Shown: positions 1 to 9,681, numbered from the stretch's first letter. The stretch: DNA of 64,000 nucleotides from Streptomyces sp. NBC_00557 (GCF_036345995.1 NZ_CP107796.1:4402001-4466000), one strand, 5' to 3'. A program made the numbers and translations. The notes: generated by a model not told the origin, from the sequence alone.

Positions 1-95
1 TCCCCCTGATGGCCGCCCCGGTCCGACGATCTCCCCGCCGATGTGACGAACGGCGCACGAGGTTCGTTCCCTCCCGCCGGCCCCGGACGGGTGAT

Positions 96-908
96 TCAGT
101 TCCGGGGCGCCAACGCCTGCCACGCCACGGTCACTTCGCCCTGCCGCCAGCGGGCGGGGGAGTCCGTCACCGGCCAGTCGGCCGTCAGGTCCCGTACCGC
201 GCGCATCCAGCGCTGGCGGGCGCCGTAGGCGGCGAAGGGCGCGGCGGCGGCCCAGGCGCGGTCGAAGTCCCGCAGGAAGGCGTGCACCGGCTCGCCGGGG
301 ACGTTGCGGTGGATCAGCGCCTTCGGCAGCCGCTCGGCGAGGTCCGAGGGCCGCTGAAGCGAGCCGAGCCGGGTGGCGAAGGTGACGGTCCGCGGCCCCT
401 CCGGGCCGAGCGCCACCCACACGTGCCGCCGCCCGATCTCGTCGCACGTGCCCTCGACCAGCAGCCCGCCGCGCGAGCCGTCGCCGGCCGGGGCGAGCCG
501 CGCGCACAGCCGCGCCCACACGGCGGCGACCTCGGCCTCGTCGTACTGGCGCAGCACGTTGGCGGCCCGGATGAGCACCGGCCGCCCGGGTACGGGCACC
601 TCGAAGCCGCCGTGCCGGAAGGTCAGCCCCTCCCGTTCGTACGCCTTCGCCGCCGCGACCCGCGCCGGTTCGATCTCGATGCCGGTCACGCGGGTGCGGG
701 GCGCGGCCGTCCGCAGCCGGCCGAGCAGTTCCACGGCGGTCCAGGGGGCGGCGCCGTAGCCGAGGTCGACGGCCAGGGGGGCCGCGGCGCGGCGCAGTTC
801 GGCGCCGTGGGTGGCCGCGATCCAGCGGTCCATGCGGCGGAGCCGGTTGGGGTTGGTCGTCCCGCGCGTGATGGTTCCCACGGGCCGGCGGGAGGCGCGG
901 GCTGTCAT
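96..908 (-). CDS. class I SAM-dependent methyltransferase-like protein
   Basis: Predicted 270-residue protein with a Rossmann-type methyltransferase core. The SAM-binding glycine motif [12 protein letters not shown] lies at about residues 46-57, and the acidic residues of GIEIEP at about 76-81 would bind the ribose. The N-terminus is basic. The C-terminal half ([17 protein letters not shown] onward) is not one I can tie to a known substrate. The ATG at 908 is the first in-frame ATG facing the gap before mshA; the frame stays open far upstream, but that part lies antisense to mshA. It is divergent from mshA across a 171-bp gap. The fold is clear from the motif; the substrate is unknown. Confidence 0.8.
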   Translation of the reverse strand: MTARASRRPVGTITRGTTNPNRLRRMDRWIAATHGAELRRAAAPLAVDLGYGAAPWTAVELLGRLRTAAPRTRVTGIEIEPARVAAAKAYEREGLTFRHGGFEVPVPGRPVLIRAANVLRQYDEAEVAAVWARLCARLAPAGDGSRGGLLVEGTCDEIGRRHVWVALGPEGPRTVTFATRLGSLQRPSDLAERLPKALIHRNVPGEPVHAFLRDFDRAWAAAAPFAAYGARQRWMRAVRDLTADWPVTDSPARWRQGEVTVAWQALAPRN

Positions 909-1079
909 ACGTACGAGAGTAGGCGGCCCGGCGCATCGAACGGTTGCTCGACCGACGGTAATGATTGGGTAAAGCGCCGTGATCGGGAAATGGCCCGGGG
1001 TCCCGGCACTGTTGGACCTGTTCGGAGGGCGAGGTCGGTCCTCCGTCCGGCATGCCCGCAGCAAGGAGAGGACCGCCAC

Positions 1080-2417
1080 GTGAGCCAGTACGTCAGCAGG
1101 CTCGGGCGACGCTCCCCGTCGGCCGCGCCACGGCTCCGGCTGCACCGCAGGCCCCGCAGAGTCGCCATGCTCTCCGTGCACACCTCCCCGCTCCACCAGC
1201 CCGGCACCGGTGACGCCGGCGGCATGAACGTCTACATCGTGGAGCTGGCCCAGCGGCTGGCGGCGCACGGCATCGAGGTGGAGATCTTCACCCGTGCCAC
1301 GGCCGGCGGACTGCCCCCCGCCGTCGACCTGGCCCCCGGTGTGCTGGTCCGGCACGTCGACGCCGGCCCCTACGAGGGCCTGGCCAAGGAGGACCTGCCG
1401 GCCCAGCTGTGCGCCTTCACGCACGGCGTGATGCAGGTCTGGGCCGGCCACCGCCCCGGCTACTACGACCTCGTCCACTCCCACTACTGGCTCTCCGGCC
1501 ACGTCGGCTGGCTCGCCGCCCAGCGCTGGGGCGTCCCCCTGGTGCACGCCATGCACACCATGGCCAAGGTCAAGAACGCCAACCTGGCCGACGGCGACAC
1601 CCCCGAGCCCGCCGCCCGCGTCATCGGCGAGACCCAGATCGTGGCCGCCGCCGACCGGCTCATCGCCAACACGGACGAGGAGGCCGGCGAGCTGGTACGG
1701 CACTACGCCGCCGACCCCGCGAAGGTCGCCGTCGTGCACCCGGGCGTCAACCTCGACCGCTTCCGCCCCGCCGACGGCCGCGCCGCGGCCCGCGCCCGCC
1801 TCGGCCTGCCCCAGGACGCCCTGATCCCGCTCTTCGCGGGCCGCATACAGCCCCTGAAGGCCCCGGACGTGTTGCTGCGGGCGGTGGCGGTGCTGCTGGA
1901 CGAGCGCCCGGAACTACGCTCCCGCATCCTCGTCCCGGTCGTCGGCGGCCCGAGCGGCAGCGGGCTCGCCAAACCCGAGGGACTGCAGAAGCTCGCCGCA
2001 CGGCTGGGCATCGCGGACGTCGTACGGTTCCGCCCGCCGGTCGGCCAGGAGCAGCTCGCGGACTGGTTCCGGGCCGCTTCCGTGCTGGTCATGCCGTCCT
2101 ACAGCGAGTCCTTCGGGCTGGTGGCGATAGAGGCGCAGGCGACCGGCACGCCGGTGCTCGCGGCCTCGGTCGGCGGCCTGCCGGTGGCGGTGCGCGACGG
2201 CGACACCGGGTTCCTCGTCCGCGGCCACGATCCCGCCGACTACGCGCGCGTGCTGCGCCGTTTCGCCGACGAGCCGGACCTGGCCGCCCGGATGGGCCGC
2301 GCCGCCGCCCGGCACGCGCAGTGCTTCGGCTGGGACCGGGCCGCCGTCGAGACCGCGGACGTCTACACGGCCGCGACCCAGGCCCACCGCCGTCGCGTAC
2401 GCTCCCACCATGGGTGA
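1080..2417 (+). CDS. mshA: D-inositol-3-phosphate glycosyltransferase (mycothiol synthesis)
   Basis: First committed step of mycothiol synthesis: transfers GlcNAc from UDP-GlcNAc to 1L-inositol-1-phosphate in the cytosol. The 445-residue product is a GT4/GT-B enzyme. It has the N-terminal [19 protein letters not shown] signature (about residues 35-53), a central [14 protein letters not shown] segment that begins the C-terminal domain, and the retaining-enzyme motif [15 protein letters not shown] with its two glutamates. The start is GTG at 1080, preceded by AAGGAGAGG at 1063-1070; the open frame runs upstream to position 9 without a coding signature. Its end overlaps the next gene by 8 bp, so the two are probably cotranscribed. 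Identification is strong from near-identical family motifs. Confidence 0.97.
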   Translation: MSQYVSRLGRRSPSAAPRLRLHRRPRRVAMLSVHTSPLHQPGTGDAGGMNVYIVELAQRLAAHGIEVEIFTRATAGGLPPAVDLAPGVLVRHVDAGPYEGLAKEDLPAQLCAFTHGVMQVWAGHRPGYYDLVHSHYWLSGHVGWLAAQRWGVPLVHAMHTMAKVKNANLADGDTPEPAARVIGETQIVAAADRLIANTDEEAGELVRHYAADPAKVAVVHPGVNLDRFRPADGRAAARARLGLPQDALIPLFAGRIQPLKAPDVLLRAVAVLLDERPELRSRILVPVVGGPSGSGLAKPEGLQKLAARLGIADVVRFRPPVGQEQLADWFRAASVLVMPSYSESFGLVAIEAQATGTPVLAASVGGLPVAVRDGDTGFLVRGHDPADYARVLRRFADEPDLAARMGRAAARHAQCFGWDRAAVETADVYTAATQAHRRRVRSHHG

Positions 2418-2910
2418 TGTCGAGAAGGCCGGACAGGTCCTGGAAGGCGTCCTGAAGGACGCCGAGCTGGAGTGGGAGAGCCCCGAGCCCGGAAACTACG
2501 TGGTCAAGCTGCCCGGCACCCGCAAGCTGTCCACGACGGTCTCCTTCCTCGTCGGCCGCCACTCCCTGTCGCTGAACGCGTTCGTCATCCGGCACCCCGA
2601 CGAGAACGAGGCGGGCGTCCACCGCTGGCTCCTGGAGCGCAACCTCAAGCTGTACGGCGTCAGTTACGCCGTCGACCGCCTCGGCGACATCTACGTCACC
2701 GCGCGCCTGCCGCTCGCCGCTGTCACCCCCGACGAGATCGACCGCCTCCTCGGACAGGTCCTCGAAGCGGCCGACGGCGCCTTCAACACGCTCCTGGAAC
2801 TGGGCTTCGCCTCCTCCATCCGCAAGGAGTACGCCTGGCGGGTGTCCAGGGGGGAGTCCACGCGCAACCTGGACGCGTTCAAGCACCTGATCGAGCGCCC
2901 GACCGACTGA
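2410..2910 (+). CDS. YbjN domain-containing protein
   Basis: A 166-residue cytosolic protein of the YbjN type. The family fold resembles the type III secretion chaperone-like alpha/beta fold, and its biochemical role in actinobacteria is unsettled. The sequence has no signal peptide or membrane segment. It opens acidic ([23 protein letters not shown]) and carries the family-like stretch [28 protein letters not shown]. The ATG at 2410 lies inside the end of mshA (8-bp overlap), which implies translational coupling. The mshA-ybjN pairing is common in Streptomyces, but I see nothing that shows a role in mycothiol chemistry. Confidence 0.88.
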   Translation: MGDVEKAGQVLEGVLKDAELEWESPEPGNYVVKLPGTRKLSTTVSFLVGRHSLSLNAFVIRHPDENEAGVHRWLLERNLKLYGVSYAVDRLGDIYVTARLPLAAVTPDEIDRLLGQVLEAADGAFNTLLELGFASSIRKEYAWRVSRGESTRNLDAFKHLIERPTD

Positions 2911-3014
2911 CGTATCGCACGACCCCTTCCCACCACCCGTAGGGAGTGGCATGCTCACGGCCAACGCATTCCTGAACGTCGTTCATATTCGTGAATACGA
3001 AGAGGCGGGTGGAC

Positions 3015-4676
3015 ATGAGCGGCACACACCTCACGAGACGGACCCTGCTGACCGCGGCCACGGCCGTGGCGCTCGGCGCGACCACCACGGCCAGGGCGGC
3101 GGCCGCCGATCGGCCCCAAGTACCGCAGATCTGGGGCGAGTTCATCCGCTCGCCCTTCACCCACCCGCAGATCCCCTACGTCGGACGCGCCGGCTGCCGC
3201 GGCGGAGCACCCGGCCTGCCCCGCCCCCGCCACTTCGCCGACGCCACCGAGTACGGCGCCGTCCCCGACGGCACCACCGACTCGGCGCCCGCGATCAACC
3301 GTGCCCTCGCCGCCGCCGGAAGGGCCGGCGGGGGCACGGTCACCCTCCCGCCCGGCACCTTCCGCATCGACGACCTGATCCGCATCGGCGACTCGGGCGT
3401 CGTCCTGCGCGGCGCCGGCAGCGGCCGTACCACCCTGTACGCGACCAGGAACCTCACCGAGCTGATCGGCGTGTACGGCTCCCGCTACGGCGGCGACAAG
3501 TCGTCCTGGTCCTGGGCGGGCGGGCTCATATGGCTCGCCCCGAAGGCTCGCTGGGACGCGCTCGTGGCCGCGATCCGGTCCCGGGCCTGGCCCTTCGAGG
3601 GCTGGACCGGCAACAAGCGGGACGAGTGGACGGCGCTGACGGCGGTGGAACCCGCCACCCGGGGAGCGTGGACGGTCACCGTCGCCGATCCCGGGGGGCT
3701 GCACCCCGGCCGGCTCGTCCTCCTCCGGCTCGCCGACGACGAGGCGCACACCCTGCTGCAGCACATGGCGGGCGGCGGCCCGGGCCCGGCGTCGTACTCC
3801 TGGGACGACAAGACCAAGCTGCTGTCGTACGTCCCCTACGAATGGCCGGTCCGCATCACCCGCGTCCGGGGCCGCAGGATCACCCTCGAACGCCCCCTCC
3901 CGCTCGACCTCCGCCCCGAGTGGCAGCCCCGGTTCACCACCCACGTCCCCGAACTGACCGGATCGGGCGTCGAGGGCCTCACCCTGCGGGCGGTGCTCAC
4001 CCCGCAGTCCCCGCACCTGCTCGACAAGGGCTACAACGGGGTCGTCCTGCAGTGCGCCTACGACTGCTGGGTGGACGACGTCACGGTGACCGACGTGGAC
4101 AACGGCTTCGGCCTGGTCGCCGCCTCCGCCTGCACCCTGCGCCGCACCCGGGTGGCCGGCCGGGGCTCGCACCACCCGTACTTCTGCCGCGAGGGCTCCC
4201 ACGACAACCTGATCGAGGACTTCACCCTCGAGCAGCGCACCGTCCCGGCCCCGCCCGGCACCCAGCTGCACGGCATCAACGTCGAGGGACTGTCCTCGCA
4301 CAACGTGTGGTCACGCGGCCGGATGGAGATGGGCACCTTCGACAGCCACCGCGGCCTGCCCTTCGCGAACATCCGCACCGACATCACCGTGAACAACAAC
4401 GGCCGGCACGGCGGGGACGCCAGCGCGGGGCCCCTCTTCGGCGCCCGCTTCACCCACTGGAACATCAGGGTCACCAACGGCCGCGCCGGCCTGATGAAGA
4501 TCGACGCCCTGGCGCCCTGCTCCGCCACCGTCGGCCTCAACACGGTCACCGAGTTCGACCAGACCGACGTCCCCGACTTCAGCGGGGACCTGCACTCCCG
4601 GCTGGAGCTGTACGGCACCACGGACGCCGTACGCCCGCGCAACCTGTACGAGGCTCAGCGGGAACTGACCCGATAG
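3015..4676 (+). CDS. Tat-exported right-handed beta-helix protein (pectate lyase / GH28-related)
   Basis: Secreted protein of about 553 residues. The N-terminus MSGTHLTRRTLLTAATAVALG is a twin-arginine signal followed by Ala-rich cleavage sites. The mature part begins a pectate-lyase-superfamily domain: YGAVPDGTTDSAPAINRALAAAG, then GGTVTLPPGTFRID and GVVLRGAGSGRTTLY, typical of the first coils of a parallel beta-helix. Later LEGLT-, DNGF- and NNNGRHGG-type segments fit further coils. It probably acts on, or binds, an extracellular polysaccharide; the substrate cannot be read from the sequence. ATG 3015 is chosen because GAGG lies 10 nt upstream; GTG 2991 is the longer option. The 3' end overlaps the convergent AraC gene by 22 bp. 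Confidence 0.8.
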   Translation: MSGTHLTRRTLLTAATAVALGATTTARAAAADRPQVPQIWGEFIRSPFTHPQIPYVGRAGCRGGAPGLPRPRHFADATEYGAVPDGTTDSAPAINRALAAAGRAGGGTVTLPPGTFRIDDLIRIGDSGVVLRGAGSGRTTLYATRNLTELIGVYGSRYGGDKSSWSWAGGLIWLAPKARWDALVAAIRSRAWPFEGWTGNKRDEWTALTAVEPATRGAWTVTVADPGGLHPGRLVLLRLADDEAHTLLQHMAGGGPGPASYSWDDKTKLLSYVPYEWPVRITRVRGRRITLERPLPLDLRPEWQPRFTTHVPELTGSGVEGLTLRAVLTPQSPHLLDKGYNGVVLQCAYDCWVDDVTVTDVDNGFGLVAASACTLRRTRVAGRGSHHPYFCREGSHDNLIEDFTLEQRTVPAPPGTQLHGINVEGLSSHNVWSRGRMEMGTFDSHRGLPFANIRTDITVNNNGRHGGDASAGPLFGARFTHWNIRVTNGRAGLMKIDALAPCSATVGLNTVTEFDQTDVPDFSGDLHSRLELYGTTDAVRPRNLYEAQRELTR

Positions 4677-5467
4677 CGGCCCGGCGTCACCCCGACCAGC
4701 TTCCTGAAGTGCCGGGTGAGATGGGCCTGGTCGTAGAAACCGGCGGCCGCGGCCACCTCGCCCGGCGCCAGCCCGTCCAGCAGCAGACGCCGGGCGCGCC
4801 CCACCCTGAGGGACATCAGGTACTGGTGCGGGGCGATGCCGTAGGCGCCGCTGAACGCCCGCACCAGGTGGGCGGGGTGGGCGTGCAGCACACGCGCCGC
4901 CTCCTGCAGCGACAGGCCCTCGACCACCCGGGCGTCCAGCAGCTCCCGCAGCCGCCGGCCGAGAACCGGGTCCGGACGGTGCCGGGGCGGGTCCGTGCGG
5001 CGCCGCAGATGGTCCCGCAGCCGCTCCCCGACGAGCGTCAGCCGGCTCTCCGCCTCCAGCTCGTCGCCGGACCGGGCCAGCGCCGCGTGCAGCTGCCCCA
5101 CGCGCCGCCGCAGCACCGGATCCCGCAGATCCGGCGTGTCGACGGCGGGCCCGATCAGATCGTCGCCGAGCCGGCTGCCGTCCAGGTACACGACCCGCTT
5201 GCGGAAGCCGTCCGGGGTGGCCGGGGAGCCGTTGTGCGGCACATGCGGCGGCAGCAGCGTGACGGTGTCGTGCGGAGTGCCGTGCTCGTGCCGGTCCAGG
5301 TCGTACCGTACGGCGCCGTCGTCCACGATCAGCAGCGTCCAGGCGTCGTGGACGTGCATCGGATAGGCGTACTCGGTGAAGCGGGCGTGGAAGACCTCCG
5401 TGACGCCCGGAACGCGGGGGCGCCACGCGCTGACTTCCTGCCGGGCGGCCACGCAAAGAACGTACAA
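4655..5467 (-). CDS. AraC family transcriptional regulator
   Basis: A 270-residue one-component regulator. Residues from about 30 to 110 form a cupin-like AraC N-terminal domain (HARFTEYAYPMHVHDAWTLLIVDDGAVRYDLD, then LLPPHVPHNG). The C-terminal third holds the two helix-turn-helix motifs (LSLQEAARVLHAHPAHLVRAFSGAYG and GEVAAAAGFYDQAHLTRHFRKLVGVTPGRYR). It is divergent from the DUF2000 gene at 5502 with only 34 bp between starts, so it probably controls that gene and itself. AraC/DUF2000 pairs recur in bacterial genomes. The ligand is unknown. It converges on the beta-helix gene, overlapping 22 bp. Confidence 0.93.
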   Translation of the reverse strand: MYVLCVAARQEVSAWRPRVPGVTEVFHARFTEYAYPMHVHDAWTLLIVDDGAVRYDLDRHEHGTPHDTVTLLPPHVPHNGSPATPDGFRKRVVYLDGSRLGDDLIGPAVDTPDLRDPVLRRRVGQLHAALARSGDELEAESRLTLVGERLRDHLRRRTDPPRHRPDPVLGRRLRELLDARVVEGLSLQEAARVLHAHPAHLVRAFSGAYGIAPHQYLMSLRVGRARRLLLDGLAPGEVAAAAGFYDQAHLTRHFRKLVGVTPGRYRVSSR

Positions 5468-5501
5468 GACCGGGCCGTACGACGCCCGGCAGTCTCATTC
5501 C

Positions 5502-5927
5502 ATGAGCGCTGAACCCATCCGTTTCGACACGAAGATCGCCGTGCTGCTGCGCGAGGACCTGGAGCCCTGGCAGCGGCTCAACGTCACCGCGTTCCTGGTC
5601 AGCGGCCTCGGCACCCGGGTCCCCGAGGTGATCGGCGAGCCGTACGAGGACGCGGACGGCGTCGGCTACCTGCCCATGTTCCGCCAGCCGGTGCTGGTCC
5701 TGGAGGGCTCCAAGGAGACCCTGAGGGCGGCCCACGAGCGGGTGCTGCGCCGCGCCCTGCCCCGGGCGGTGTTCACGGCCGACCTGTTCGCCACGGGCCA
5801 CGACGGCGCCAACCGCGCGGCCGTGCGGGCCGTACCGACCGCGGACCTGGACCTGGTGGGTCTCGCGGTGTACGGCCCGCGGGGCGGGGTGGACAAGGCG
5901 CTGAAGGGGGCGCGGATGCATCCCTGA
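5502..5927 (+). CDS. DUF2000 domain-containing protein
   Basis: A 141-residue protein of the DUF2000 family, whose fold is related to peptidyl-tRNA hydrolase 2 but whose function is not established. Visible family features are FDTKIAVLLREDLEPWQRLNVTAFLVSGL at the start (the conserved K-I-A-V and the Asn of LNVTAFL) and the C-terminal DLVGLAVYGPRGGVDKALKG. There is no signal peptide or transmembrane helix. It is transcribed divergently from the AraC regulator and is its likely target. The start ATG at 5502 gives the expected family length. Confidence 0.88.
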   Translation: MSAEPIRFDTKIAVLLREDLEPWQRLNVTAFLVSGLGTRVPEVIGEPYEDADGVGYLPMFRQPVLVLEGSKETLRAAHERVLRRALPRAVFTADLFATGHDGANRAAVRAVPTADLDLVGLAVYGPRGGVDKALKGARMHP

Positions 5928-5947
5928 GGCCCTGGTTTCTTTCTGCC

Positions 5948-6421
5948 TCAGTCGAACATGCCGGGCTGGTAGTCGCCGGCGGGCTGCTGGACGATGACGT
6001 TGAGGCGGTTGTAGGCGTTGATCAGGGCGATCAGCGCGACCAGCGCGGCGAGCTGCTCCTCGTCGTAGTGCTTGGCGGCGTTCGCCCACACCTCGTCCGG
6101 GACGCCGCCGGCCGCGTCGGCGATCCGGGTGCCCTGCTCCGTCAGCTCCAGCGCGGCCCGCTCGGCGTCGCTGAACACCTTGGCCTCCCGCCAGGCGGCG
6201 ACCAGGTGCAGCCGCTGGGCCGTCTCCCCGGCGGCGGCCGCGTCCTTGGTGTGCATGTCGGTGCAGAACCCGCAGCCGTTGATCTGGCTGGCCCGGATCT
6301 TCACCAGCTCCTGCGTCGCGGCCGGCAGGGAGGAGTCCGAGACGACCTTGCCCGCCGAGTTGACGTACCTGAGGAACTTGCCGGCGACCGGGTTGCCGAA
6401 GAGGTTCAGCCGAGCGTCCAT
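5948..6421 (-). CDS. carboxymuconolactone decarboxylase / AhpD-like protein
   Basis: A 157-residue all-helical protein of the AhpD/CMD family. It carries the redox motif in SQINGCGFCTDMHTKDA (CGFC, about residues 50-53, with the following H and the upstream E of QELVKIRAS), as in alkylhydroperoxidase-like enzymes. The C-terminal ALVALIALINAYNRLNV helix is also typical. Such proteins act as thiol-dependent peroxidases in the cytosol; the substrate here is not known. AAAGGAGCACACC precedes the ATG at 6421, a good ribosome-binding site. It converges on the DUF2000 gene with a 20-bp gap and no clear terminator. Confidence 0.9.
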   Translation of the reverse strand: MDARLNLFGNPVAGKFLRYVNSAGKVVSDSSLPAATQELVKIRASQINGCGFCTDMHTKDAAAAGETAQRLHLVAAWREAKVFSDAERAALELTEQGTRIADAAGGVPDEVWANAAKHYDEEQLAALVALIALINAYNRLNVIVQQPAGDYQPGMFD

Positions 6422-6930
6422 GGTGTGCTCCTTTTGTGGTTTCCCTTGTGCTTTCCGATGGCTGCACCTCCTTGACGGATCGCTCCGGACGGATGTGACG
6501 GGGCGGGTGTGTGACCTGGACCACTGTGCTGCCGGCGGCGACCGCCCCTCGCACTGCCCTGTGAACGGAATCTGCACAGGGCGTACGCAACCCCGGGGTG
6601 AGCGGGTTCGGTTGGTGGGGAGTTGTCCCGGTCGGCGCGGCGGTGGCAAGAGTTGTGGGCCGCCTGTGCGGCGCGGGGTGTGGAGGATTTGGCCCCAACA
6701 CGTGACCGTACGTGCACGGATGCGTCGTCCGGCGCCGCAACTGGGCCGGTGGAAGCGGTGGTTGGGTGGATGCCCGGCACGCTCCGTGGTTTGATCGCTC
6801 GCACCGACGGGATCGCGCCAGGTGTCCGGAAAGGACGGCGCGTGCCCACGGTCGCGGCCCCAACGTCAGTCCCCGGCGGGCCGCTTCCCCTTGGACCATG
6901 TGGACCATCCATGCGAAGGGCAGTTTCCTC
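6422..6930. other. 509-bp gene-free stretch upstream of the AhpD-like and leader-peptide genes
   Basis: Divergent regulatory space between the AhpD-like gene and the small peptide gene at 6931. Several frames stay open by chance, but I see no start with a ribosome-binding site and no recognisable protein. It should contain promoters for both flanking genes. I cannot assign -35/-10 boxes with confidence. Confidence 0.5.
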
Positions 6931-7140
6931 ATGAACGCCGCTCACCAGATCCAGACCGCCGAGATCGCCGACGCCGACCTCGACGCCGTCTCCGGCGGCC
7001 TGGCCCCCCAGGCCAGCATCACCGCCGACTCCACGACCCTGAGCACCGCCGACGCCCTGTCCCAGCTCGGCGCCGTCCAGGGCGAGGTCCTGGGCGCCCT
7101 CAGCCAGCCCCACCAGATCGGCGTCAACCTCGCGTTCTGA
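6931..7140 (+). CDS. small peptide with double-glycine-type leader
   Basis: A 69-residue peptide. Residues 1-23 form a leader ending in AEIADADLDAVSGG: acidic/hydrophobic helix, conserved D-L-D-x-V-S-G-G, as in leaders cut by C39 peptidase transporters and in small Streptomyces peptides often auto-annotated as type A2 lantipeptides. The 46-residue remainder is rich in Ser, Thr, Ala and Gln and ends IGVNLAF. It contains no cysteine, so lanthionine rings cannot form. GAAGGG at 6915-6920 lies 10 nt before the ATG. A strong hairpin follows 6 nt after the stop. No modification enzyme or C39 transporter lies nearby; the next gene is a convergent MFS exporter. That it is a real gene is well supported; its function is unknown. 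Confidence 0.7.
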   Translation: MNAAHQIQTAEIADADLDAVSGGLAPQASITADSTTLSTADALSQLGAVQGEVLGALSQPHQIGVNLAF

Positions 7141-7146
7141 TCCGGA

Positions 7147-7188
7147 CACCACCGCCCCCCGCCGGGATTCCGGCGGGGGGCGGTGGTG
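7147..7188 (+). terminator. strong hairpin terminator after the leader-peptide gene
   Basis: Perfect 19-bp stem (7147-7165 paired with 7170-7188) with a GATT loop, starting 6 nt after the stop codon. There is no T-run, as is usual for Streptomyces terminators. It would also serve as a barrier for transcription from the convergent MFS gene. Confidence 0.85.
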
Positions 7189-7450
7189 CGTGGACGGGGT
7201 GATGGGTGCCCGCCCCCTCCCCCCCCCCGCATCCCAGCCTTTCGGGCGCCCAGGCTCGCAAGCCCCAGCTCCCGGGCCCCGAGCCCGCAGGCTCCAACCC
7301 CTCGCGCACCCGGACTCGTACTCCGACCCCTCGCGCACCCGGGCCCGCAGGCCCCATCCCTGACCTGCTCGAGCCGCCCCGGCCCCCTGGCGGAAGCCCC
7401 CCGCCTGAGCTCCTTCCCGCTTAAGCGCCGCAGGCCCCCGCCCTGGCCCC
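7189..7450. repeat. GC-rich low-complexity intergenic sequence
   Basis: Pyrimidine-rich, Pro/Arg-coding-like low-complexity DNA with short imperfect direct repeats; CCCTCGCGCACCCGG occurs twice near 7299 and 7329. All frames lack stops because of base composition. I see no gene here. Confidence 0.5.
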
Positions 7451-8716
7451 TCACGCCGTGCTGGTCTCGGTCTCGGCGCCCTCGGTGTCCGTCCGCGGGC
7501 TCGCCGCGGCCGCAGTCTCCTTCGCCGGCCCGCGCATGAGCAGCGCGTACCCCAGCCCGGCGATGGTCCCGATCGCCGCACACATGCCCCACAGCCACGG
7601 CGCGCCCCAGCGGTCGATGACCGCGCCGGACATCAGCGGGGCGACCAGCGCGGCGACGGACCAGGACAGCGTGTACACGCCCTGGTAGCGGCCGCGCCCG
7701 TGGACCGGGGAGAGCCGGACGACGAGGCCGGTCTGGGTCGGGGCGTTGACGATCTCGGCGAGGGTCCACACGCACACGGTGACCATGAAGACGCCGACCG
7801 AGCCGGCGAACGCGGTGAGCCCGAAGCCGTACCCGGCGAGCAGCGAGGAGACGACCAGCAGGGTGCACGGGTCGCGGTGCTCGATGACCCGGGTGACCGG
7901 GATCTGCAGGGCGACGATCAGGATGCCGTTGACGGCGACGGCGAGGCCGTAGTCGGCGGGCGAGAACCCGGCCCGGCCCATGGCCACCGGCAGCCCCACG
8001 GAGCCTTGCTGGAAGACCAGCGCGGCCAGGAACGACAGCCCGACGACGGCCATGTACCGCCCGTCGCGCAGCACGGTGCCGAGCCCGATGCCGGCCTCCG
8101 CCTGCCGGGCCGTGGCGGTGGGCCGGGACTCGGGCAGCCTGAGGAAGACGACGACCGCGCAGACGGCGGTCATCCCGGCCTCGATCAGGAACCCGGCGAG
8201 ATAGCTGTACTCGGCGATGAACCCGGCGGCCATGGAGGAGACGGCGAAGCCGAGGTTGATGGCCCAGTAGTTGAGGGAGAAGGCGCGGACGCGGTCCTCG
8301 GGCCGGACGATGTCGGCCATCATCGCCTGCACGGCGGGCCGGGAGGCGTTGGAGGCCATGCCGACCAGGAAGGCGACGGCGGCGATGGCGACCGGGTCGG
8401 TCATGAACCCGAGGAGCGCGACGGACGCGGCGGTGGCCGACTGGGCGACGAGCAGCGTGGGCCGCCGTCCCAGCCGGTCGGCCATCACGCCGCCGGCGAG
8501 GGAGGAGACGACGCCGCCGAGCCCGTGCAGCGAGGCGACGAGACCGGCGTACGACGCCGAGTAGCCGCGGTCGAGCGTGAGGTAGAGGGCCATGAAGGTG
8601 GCCACGAAGGCGCCGAGCCGGTTGATCAGGGTGCTGGTCCACAGCCACCAGAACTCGCGGGGGAGTCCGGAGACGGTCTCCCGGGCGGCACGTCTCAGAC
8701 GGGCGACGGCGGACAT
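7451..8716 (-). CDS. MFS transporter
   Basis: About 421 residues with 12 predicted membrane helices, a proton-coupled drug/metabolite exporter type. The MFS motif A is present after helix 2 (GGVMADRLGRRPTLLVAQ). Other helices are obvious hydrophobic runs such as AAVAFLVGMASNASRPAVQAMMADIVRPEDR and the C-terminal WLWGMCAAIGTIAGLGYALLMRG. ATG 8716 is preferred because a G-rich Shine-Dalgarno (GGGGGGT) precedes it; the longer frame to 8788 has none. The gene stands alone between gpmA (divergent) and the leader-peptide gene (convergent). The substrate is unknown. Confidence 0.9.
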   Translation of the reverse strand: MSAVARLRRAARETVSGLPREFWWLWTSTLINRLGAFVATFMALYLTLDRGYSASYAGLVASLHGLGGVVSSLAGGVMADRLGRRPTLLVAQSATAASVALLGFMTDPVAIAAVAFLVGMASNASRPAVQAMMADIVRPEDRVRAFSLNYWAINLGFAVSSMAAGFIAEYSYLAGFLIEAGMTAVCAVVVFLRLPESRPTATARQAEAGIGLGTVLRDGRYMAVVGLSFLAALVFQQGSVGLPVAMGRAGFSPADYGLAVAVNGILIVALQIPVTRVIEHRDPCTLLVVSSLLAGYGFGLTAFAGSVGVFMVTVCVWTLAEIVNAPTQTGLVVRLSPVHGRGRYQGVYTLSWSVAALVAPLMSGAVIDRWGAPWLWGMCAAIGTIAGLGYALLMRGPAKETAAAASPRTDTEGAETETSTA

Positions 8717-8909
8717 GACAAGACCCCCCATGGATCGGCGGACACCCGGTCCGGGCGCCGTAAGCAGGCCGGACAGTAAGTGGCTCAAGCGGTAAGCACA
8801 CCTTACATACGCGGCCGTTCGCCGGCCACCCGATTAACAGACGCCGCCGGCGGTCCACCCACCGGTCGTCCGGGACGACGCCCCGAACGCGTGGATTACG
8901 CTCTGACCC

Positions 8910-9671
8910 ATGGCCGACGCACCGTACAAGCTGATCCTCCTCCGCCACGGCGAGAGCGAGTGGAACGCGAAGAACCTGTTCACCGGCTGGGTGGACGTCA
9001 ACCTGAACGAGAAGGGCGAGAAGGAGGCGGTCCGCGGTGGCGAGCTCCTGAAGGACGCCGACCTTCTCCCGGACGTGGTCCACACGTCCCTCCAGAAGCG
9101 CGCGATCCGCACGGCCCAGCTGGCCCTCGAGGCCGCGGACCGCCACTGGATCCCGGTCCACCGCAGCTGGCGCCTGAACGAGCGCCACTACGGCGCCCTC
9201 CAGGGCAAGGACAAGGCGGCCACGCTGGCCGAGTTCGGCGAGGAGCAGTTCATGCTCTGGCGCCGCTCCTACGACACCCCGCCGCCGCCGCTCGCCGAGG
9301 ACTCGGAGTTCTCCCAGTTCGACGACCCGCGCTACGCCACGCTCCCGCCGGAGCTGCGCCCGAGGACGGAGTGCCTGAAGGACGTCGTCCACCGGATGCT
9401 GCCGTACTGGTTCGACGCGATCATCCCGGACCTCCTGACCGGCCGCACCGTCCTGATCGCCGCCCACGGCAACTCGCTGCGCGCCCTGGTCAAGCACCTG
9501 GACGGCATCTCCGACGCCGACATCGCGGGCCTGAACATCCCGACCGGCATCCCGCTCTACTACGAACTCGACGCCGACTTCAAGCCGACCACCCCCGGCG
9601 GCAAGTACCTCGACCCCGAGGCGGCCGCGGCGGCCATCGAGGCGGTCAAGAACCAGGGCAAGAAGAAGTAA
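8910..9671 (+). CDS. gpmA: 2,3-bisphosphoglycerate-dependent phosphoglycerate mutase
   Basis: Glycolytic interconversion of 3- and 2-phosphoglycerate. The 253-residue product has the phosphohistidine motif [10 protein letters not shown] (about residues 9-18), then [13 protein letters not shown] and [12 protein letters not shown]. The second catalytic histidine is in [14 protein letters not shown] (about residue 187). Length matches the dPGM family (about 250). It ends KNQGKKK, then a hairpin terminator. Stand-alone gene divergent from the MFS transporter. Confidence 0.97.
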   Translation: MADAPYKLILLRHGESEWNAKNLFTGWVDVNLNEKGEKEAVRGGELLKDADLLPDVVHTSLQKRAIRTAQLALEAADRHWIPVHRSWRLNERHYGALQGKDKAATLAEFGEEQFMLWRRSYDTPPPPLAEDSEFSQFDDPRYATLPPELRPRTECLKDVVHRMLPYWFDAIIPDLLTGRTVLIAAHGNSLRALVKHLDGISDADIAGLNIPTGIPLYYELDADFKPTTPGGKYLDPEAAAAAIEAVKNQGKKK

Positions 9672-9681
9672 GCTCACACGA

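Noticed and set aside
9-1079. Long plus-strand frame running into mshA
   Set aside because: Antisense to the methyltransferase gene, Arg/Gly/Pro-rich without family signature; MshA homology and the ribosome-binding site start at 1080.
909-1739. Minus-strand extension of the methyltransferase frame through mshA
   Set aside because: Lies antisense to mshA; the composition is a codon-mirror shadow.
6931-7140. Lantibiotic precursor
   Set aside because: The core has no cysteine and no LanM/LanB/LanC gene is nearby; only the leader type is supported.
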